From Aristolochia californica (taxonomy: Eukaryota; Streptophyta; Magnoliopsida; Piperales; Aristolochiaceae), in assembly GCA_029961685.1 (NCBI GenBank), contig JARWKL010000005.1, positions 13,978,164 through 14,042,163 of the forward strand: 64,000 nt of DNA. The letters are read 5' to 3'. The notes beneath the pieces were generated by a model. That model had not been told where the DNA came from and searched no databases. It saw only the letters and a program-made list of their open reading frames with translations. The position numbers and the translations under genes are program-made. Shown piece after piece: positions 58,873 through 64,000 of the stretch. The first letter of the stretch is position 1. Each line of letters starts with the position of its first letter.

Positions 58873-59184
58873 TTACACGTGATAAATCACTTTACAATCA
58901 TCTATAATTGTTAGGTCAGCATTTTGGAATTGGGCAAAATAATGGCTTTTTTTACTCGGGTAAATATTCCACAGTACGTTCTCTTGATAATTTAATGAGC
59001 ATTTGTTATTCTCTTTAAAAGTTTTGGATCCTATGATTGTTATGTCATTTTTTTGTAAATGGGCAAAATAATGGCTTGTTTGACTCGGGTAAATATCCCG
59101 CCGCATGTTTACTTGAGAATTTAATAAGCGTTTGTTGTTCTCTTTAAAAGCTTTGGATCCATAGGTGATTTGCATCTTTAACAT
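58873..59184 (-). repeat. Monomer with internal duplication of about 140 bp
   Basis: The block covering AAGCTTTTAAAGAGAATAAC through TTACAAAAAGCTGACC (minus sense) is present twice, joined at GGATCC next to ATGATTGTTATG (about 59027-59045). This turns the common 60-codon frame into a 103-codon frame with a repeated module, by recombination rather than selection. Confidence 0.8.
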
Positions 59185-62100
59185 GTTTCAAGCATGCATA
59201 TCCACTTTTAAAACATGTGTAGAAGAAATCTCTTTCTTGTAAAATTCCAAACTATTAGGGTTGAACATGTGGAATTTCCCAAACTTGGATAACAAAACTT
59301 TTATGTTCATTTGTGGTGTCTGAATAAATTTTCTTTACTTACATTTTTATTATTTCAAATTTTTTCCATACTAAACTCTAAAATTTTATTTTTTTTGTGA
59401 TCTATTTGCCTTTTTTTTGTTTACGGGATGAAGGGAGAACAAAAACTCAAAGTTTTGAATTAAGAAAAAAATGTACATCTAACATGTAAATGCACAATGC
59501 AAAAATCTAGAGAGAGATAATTACAAAGAGTGTCTGTAATTTATAGGGATTGTAAGCTCTCTTTAGTTTTTTATATCTCAGGTGTTGTACTCGTGGGGAA
59601 AAGGGGGAGGCTGGGGATTTTTAACTGAGTGTTTACTCCCTATCCAAAAGTCATTTCTTACAAAAATATAGCCCGTTACGCATGATAAATCATTGTACAA
59701 TCATCTATGATTGTTAGTAAGCTTTTTGTAAATGGGCAAAATAATGACTTGTTTGACTGGAGTAAATATCCCACCCCACTATCACTTGAGAATTTAATGA
59801 GTGTTTGTTATTCTCTTGAGAAGCTTTGGATCCATAGCTCATTTGCATCTTTAATATGTTTCAAGCATGCATATCCATTTTTAAAACATGTGTAGAAGAA
59901 ATCTCGTTCTTATAAAATTCCAAGCTAATAGGGTTCAACTAGTGGAATTTCCCAAACTTGGATAACAATACTTTCGTGTCCATTTGTGGTGTGTGAATAA
60001 ATTTTCTTTACTTACATTTGTTATTGTTTAAAATTTTTTCCATACATAAACTCTAAAATTTTCATTTTTTTGTGATCTATTTGCCTTTATATGTTTATGG
60101 GATGAAGGGAGAGCGAAAACTCAAAGTTTTGATTTAAAACAAAAGTGTACATCTAAAATGGAATGGCACAATGCACAAATGTAGAGAGAGATAATTCAAA
60201 AGAGTGTCTGTATTTTTTAGGGATTGTAAGCTCTTTTTAGTTTCTATATCTAAGGTTTTGCAATCGTCGGGAAAAAGGGGAAGGCGGGGGATTTTTAACT
60301 GAGTGTTTACTCCCTATCCAAAAGTCATTTCTTACAAAAATATAGCCCATTATGCATGATAAATCACTGTACAATCATCTATGATTGATAGGTCAGCTTT
60401 TTGTAAATGGGAAAAATAATGACTTATTTGACTCGGGTAAATATCCCACTGCACATTCACTTGAGAATTTAATGAGAGTTTGTTATTCTCTTGAGAAGCT
60501 TTGGATCCATAGCTCATTTGCATCTTGAACATGTTTCAAGCATGCATATCCATTTTTAAAACATGTGTAGAAGTAATCTCTTTCATATAAAATTCCAAGC
60601 TAATAAGATTTTGAACAAGTGGAATTTCCGAAACATGGATAAAAAAACATTCGTGTTCATTTGTGGTGTGTGAATAATTTTCTTTACTTACATTTGTTAT
60701 TGTTTAAAAATTTTTCCATACATAAACTCTAAAATTTTCATTTTGTTGTGATCTATTTGCCTTTTTTTTTTTACGGGATGAGGGGAGAGCGAAAACTCAA
60801 AGTTTTGATTTAAAAAAAAGTGTACATCTAAAATGGAAATGCACAATGCACAAATGTTGAGAGAGGTAATTCAAAAGAGTGTCTGTAATTTTTAAGGATT
60901 GTAAGCTCTTTTTAGTTTCTATATCTTAGGTTTTGCAATCGTCTGGAAAAGGGGAACGCGGGGGATTTTTAACTGAGTGTTGACTCTCAATCCATAAATT
61001 ATTTCTTACAAAAATATAGCCCATTACGCATGATAAATCACTTTACAAGCATCTACGATTTTTAGGTCAACTTTTTTTAAATGGGAAAAACTAATGGTTT
61101 GTGTGACTCGAGTAAATATCCGACCGCACGTTCATTTTTCACTTTAAAAGCTTTGGATCCGTAGGTCATTTGCATCTTTAACATGTTTCAAGCATGCAAA
61201 TCCATTTTTAAAACATGAGTAGAAGAAATCCCTTTCCTATAAAATTCCAAGCTATTAGGGTTCAACTAGTGCAATTTCTCAAACTTGGATAACAAAACTT
61301 TTGTGTTCATTTTTTGTGTGTGAATAAATTTTCTTTACTTACATTTCTATTTTTTAAAATTTTCTCCCTATAAAAACTCTAAAATTTTCAATTTGTTTAG
61401 ATCTATTAGTCTTTTGTGTTTACGGGATGAACGAGATCGAAAACTCAAATTTTTGATTTAAGAAAAAAGTGTTTATCGAAAATGGAAATGCACAATGCAC
61501 AAATGTAGAGAGAGAAAATTTCAAAGAGTGTCTGTAATTTTTAGGGATTGTAACCTCTTTTTAGTTTTTATATCTCAGGTTTTGCAATCGTGGGGAAAAA
61601 GGGGAGGTAAGGGATTTTTTATGAAGTGTTGACTCCCAATCCATAAGTCATTTCTTACAAAAAAAAATATAGCCCGTTACGCATGATAAATCACTTTACA
61701 ATCATCTATGATTGTTATGTCAGCTTTTTTTAAATAGGCAAAATAATGGCTTGTTTGACTCGGGTAAATATCCCACCGCATGTTCACTTGAGAATTTAAT
61801 GAGCATTTGTTCTTCTCTTTAAAAGCTTTGGATCCAAAAGTCATTTCCACCTTTAACATGTTTCAAGCATGCAAAACCATTTTTAAAACACGTGTAGAAT
61901 AAATCTCTTTCTTATAAAATGCCAAGCTATTAGAGTTGAACTAGTGGAATTTCCTAAACTTGGATAACAAAACTTTATTGTTCATTTGTGGTGTGTGAAT
62001 AAATTTTCTTTACTTACATTTGTTATTGTTTAAAATTTTTCCATACATAAACTCTAAAATTTTCATTTTGTTGTTACAATTTGTCTTTTTTTGTTTACGG

Positions 62101-62539
62101 GACGAAGGGAGAGCAAAAAGTCAAAGTTTTTATTTAAGAAAAAAGTGTATATCTGAAATGGAAATACACAATGCATAAATGTAGAGAGAGGTAATTCCAA
62201 AGAGTGTCTATAATTTTTAGGGATTGTAAGCTGTTTTTAGTTTTTATATCTCATGTTTTGTAATCGTGTGGAAAAGGGGAGGCGGGGGATTTTTAACTGA
62301 GTGTCGACTCTCAATCCATAAGTCATCTCTTACAAAAATGTAGCCCATTACACATGATACATCAATTTACAATCATCTATGATTATTAGGTCAGCTTTTT
62401 GTAAATGGGCAAAATAATGGCTTGTTTGACTCGGGTAAATATCCCACCGCACGTTCACTTGAGAATTTAATCAGCGTTTGCTATTCTCTTAAAAAGCTTT
62501 GGAACCATAAGTCATTTGCAGCTTTAACATGTTTCAACC

Positions 62540-63250
62540 ATGCATATCCATTTAATGAGCGTTTGTTATTCTCTTTCTTATAAAATTCCAAGCTATTAGG
62601 GTTGAACGAGTGGAATTTCCCAAACTTGGATAACAAAACTTTTGTGTTCATTTGTTTTGTGTGCATAAATTTTCTTTACTTACATTTTTTATTGTTTTCA
62701 ATTTTTTTCATACATAAACTGTAAAATTTTTATTTTGTTGTGATCTATTTTCCTATTTTTGTTTAAGGGATGAAGGGAGAGCGAAAACTCAATGTTTTGA
62801 TTTAAGAAAAAAATGTACATCTAAAATGGAAGCACAAATATAGAGAGAGATAATTCCAAAGAGTGTCCATAATTTTTAGGGATTTTAAGGTCTTTTTAGT
62901 TTTTATATCTCAGGTTTTGCAATCGTGGGGAAAAGGGGGAGGTGGGGGATTTTAAAATGAGTGTTGACTCCCAATCCATAAGTCATTTCTTACAAAAATA
63001 TAGCCCGTTACGCATGATAAATCACTTTACAATCATCTACGATTGTTAGGTCAGCTTTTTGTAAATGGCCAAAATAATGGCTTGTTTGACTCGGGTAAAT
63101 ATCCCACCTCACGTTCACTTGAAAATTTAATGAGCGTTTGTTATTCTTTTTAAAAGCTTTGGATCCATAGGTCATTTGCATCTTTAAAATGTTTCAACCA
63201 TGCGTATCCATTTAATGAGCGTTTGTTATTCTCTTTCTTATAAAATTCCA
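62540..63250 (-). repeat. Two adjacent monomers sharing one chimeric junction
   Basis: Both 62551 and 63211 read TTTAATGAGCGTTTGTTATT followed by CTCTTTCTTATAAAATTCC, a join found nowhere else in the window. They are 660 bp apart, one monomer step, so a rearranged monomer was copied to its neighbour. Confidence 0.85.
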
Positions 63251-63274
63251 AGCTATTAAGGTTGAACTAGTGGA

Positions 63275-63792
63275 ATTTCCCAAAATTGGATAACAAAACT
63301 TTTATGTTCATTTGTGGTGTGAGCATAAATTTTCTTTACTTACATTTGTTATTTTTTAAAAAATTTTCCATACATAAACTCTAAAATTTTCATTTTGTTG
63401 TGATCTATTTGTCTTTTTTTGTATACGGGATGAAGGGAGAGCGAAAACTCAAAATTTTGATTTAAGAAAAAAGTGTACATCTAAAATGGAAATGCACAAT
63501 GTACAAATATAGAGAGAGATAATTCCAAAGAGTGGAATTTCCCAAACTTGGATAACAAAACTTTTATTTTCATTTGTGGTGTGTGCATAAATTTTCTTTA
63601 CTTACATTTGTTATTTTTTAAAAAAATTTCCATACATAAACTCTAAAATTTTCATTTTGTTGTGATCTATTTGCCTTTTTTTGTTTACGAGATGAAGGGA
63701 GAGCGAAACTCAAAATTTTGATTTAAGAAAAAAGTGTACATCTAAAATGGAAATGCACAATGTACAAATGTAGAGAGAGATAATTCCAAAGA
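63275..63792 (-). repeat. Tandem duplication of about 259 bp within a monomer
   Basis: TGGAATTTCCCAAA begins at 63275 and again at 63534, and the sequence up to GATAATTCCAAAGAGTG follows both. The copies share private GTG-GCATAAATTTT and ATTTTTTAAAAAA variants. The join at 63531-63536 uses the shared GAGTG/AGTGG sequence. Confidence 0.85.
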
Positions 63793-64000
63793 GTGTCTTC
63801 AATTTTTAGGGATTGTAATCTCTTTTTTGTTTTCATATCTCAGGTTTTTCAATCGAAGGGAAAAGGGGGAGGCGGGGGATTTTTAACTGAGTAGTGACTC
63901 CCAATCTACAAGTCATTTTTTTCAAAAATATAGCCAGTGATGCATGAGAAATCACTCTACAATCATCTATAATTGTTAGGTCAGCTTTTTGTAAATGGAC

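Larger units (their letters stand above)
54701..64000 (-). repeat. Right satellite array, about 14 monomers, minus orientation
   Basis: Reverse-complement monomers of the main type; the anchor CATGATAAATCAC recurs at about 54832, 55502, 56175, 56862, 57540, 58210, 58878, 59687, 60355, 61028, 61681, 62350 and 63008. They carry the common AAGAAATCTCTTTCTTATAA form, not the left-segment form. The plus strand here shows the G-rich run (for example 56093-56113). A 17-bp direct repeat TTCGGGAAAATATCC occurs at about 56257-56290. No gene is supported. Confidence 0.96.

Noticed and set aside
58873..59184. 103-codon frame that looks like a longer gene
   Set aside because: It is the same satellite frame with a block of about 140 bp duplicated; the length comes from recombination.

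Overview
The window looks like non-genic DNA from a vascular plant, most likely a flowering plant. About 49 kb is a diverged, AT-rich satellite with a monomer of about 660-675 bp. A single 15 kb block at 1801-16850 is a decayed cluster of endogenous pararetrovirus (family Caulimoviridae), with all its genes on the minus strand. I see no intact gene, tRNA, rRNA or CRISPR array. The host species cannot be named from what is here.

Layout. 1-1800 is satellite in minus orientation and belongs to a distinct subfamily. 1801-16850 is viral. 16851-54700 is about 56-57 satellite monomers in plus orientation. At 54695-54701 the array flips abruptly, and 54701-64000 is about 14 monomers in minus orientation. 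The viral block therefore sits exactly where the satellite changes both orientation and subfamily.

Viral block, read 5' to 3' on the minus strand (from high to low coordinates). First comes a coat protein (CP) gene cut off by satellite at 16850, then Pol (protease, reverse transcriptase, RNase H) at 15122-13160 and a 3' gene, here ORF4, at 13158-11201. A promoter/leader with three 63-bp repeats carrying the tRNA-Met primer-binding site follows. After it come a small ORF (ORFa), a viroplasmin-type gene at 9765-9398, and a second CP at 9401-7432. Pol is missing there: a spacer of about 186 bp leads straight to a second ORF4 at 7245-5340. A second leader, with two primer-binding-site repeats, is followed by a helical ORF (ORF P), a 30K-type movement protein (MP) and the start of a third CP, cut off by satellite at 1801.

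How the genes fit together. Reading frames are chained by very short stop/start contacts: ATGA at ORFa/viroplasmin, viroplasmin/CP and CP/Pol, TAAAATG at Pol/ORF4, and a 14-nt overlap at MP/CP. Such contacts suit reinitiation-type translation of a polycistronic pregenomic RNA. The most notable observation is that two alternative 5' modules (ORF P + movement protein, or ORFa + viroplasmin) follow the same leader and precede the same CP gene, and that Pol is cleanly absent from one of the two CP-ORF4 stretches. This may record a virus with two genome components, or a set of rearranged defective copies. Stop codons shared between the copies favour at least some duplication after decay. All viral genes carry stops and frameshifts and are annotated as pseudogenes.
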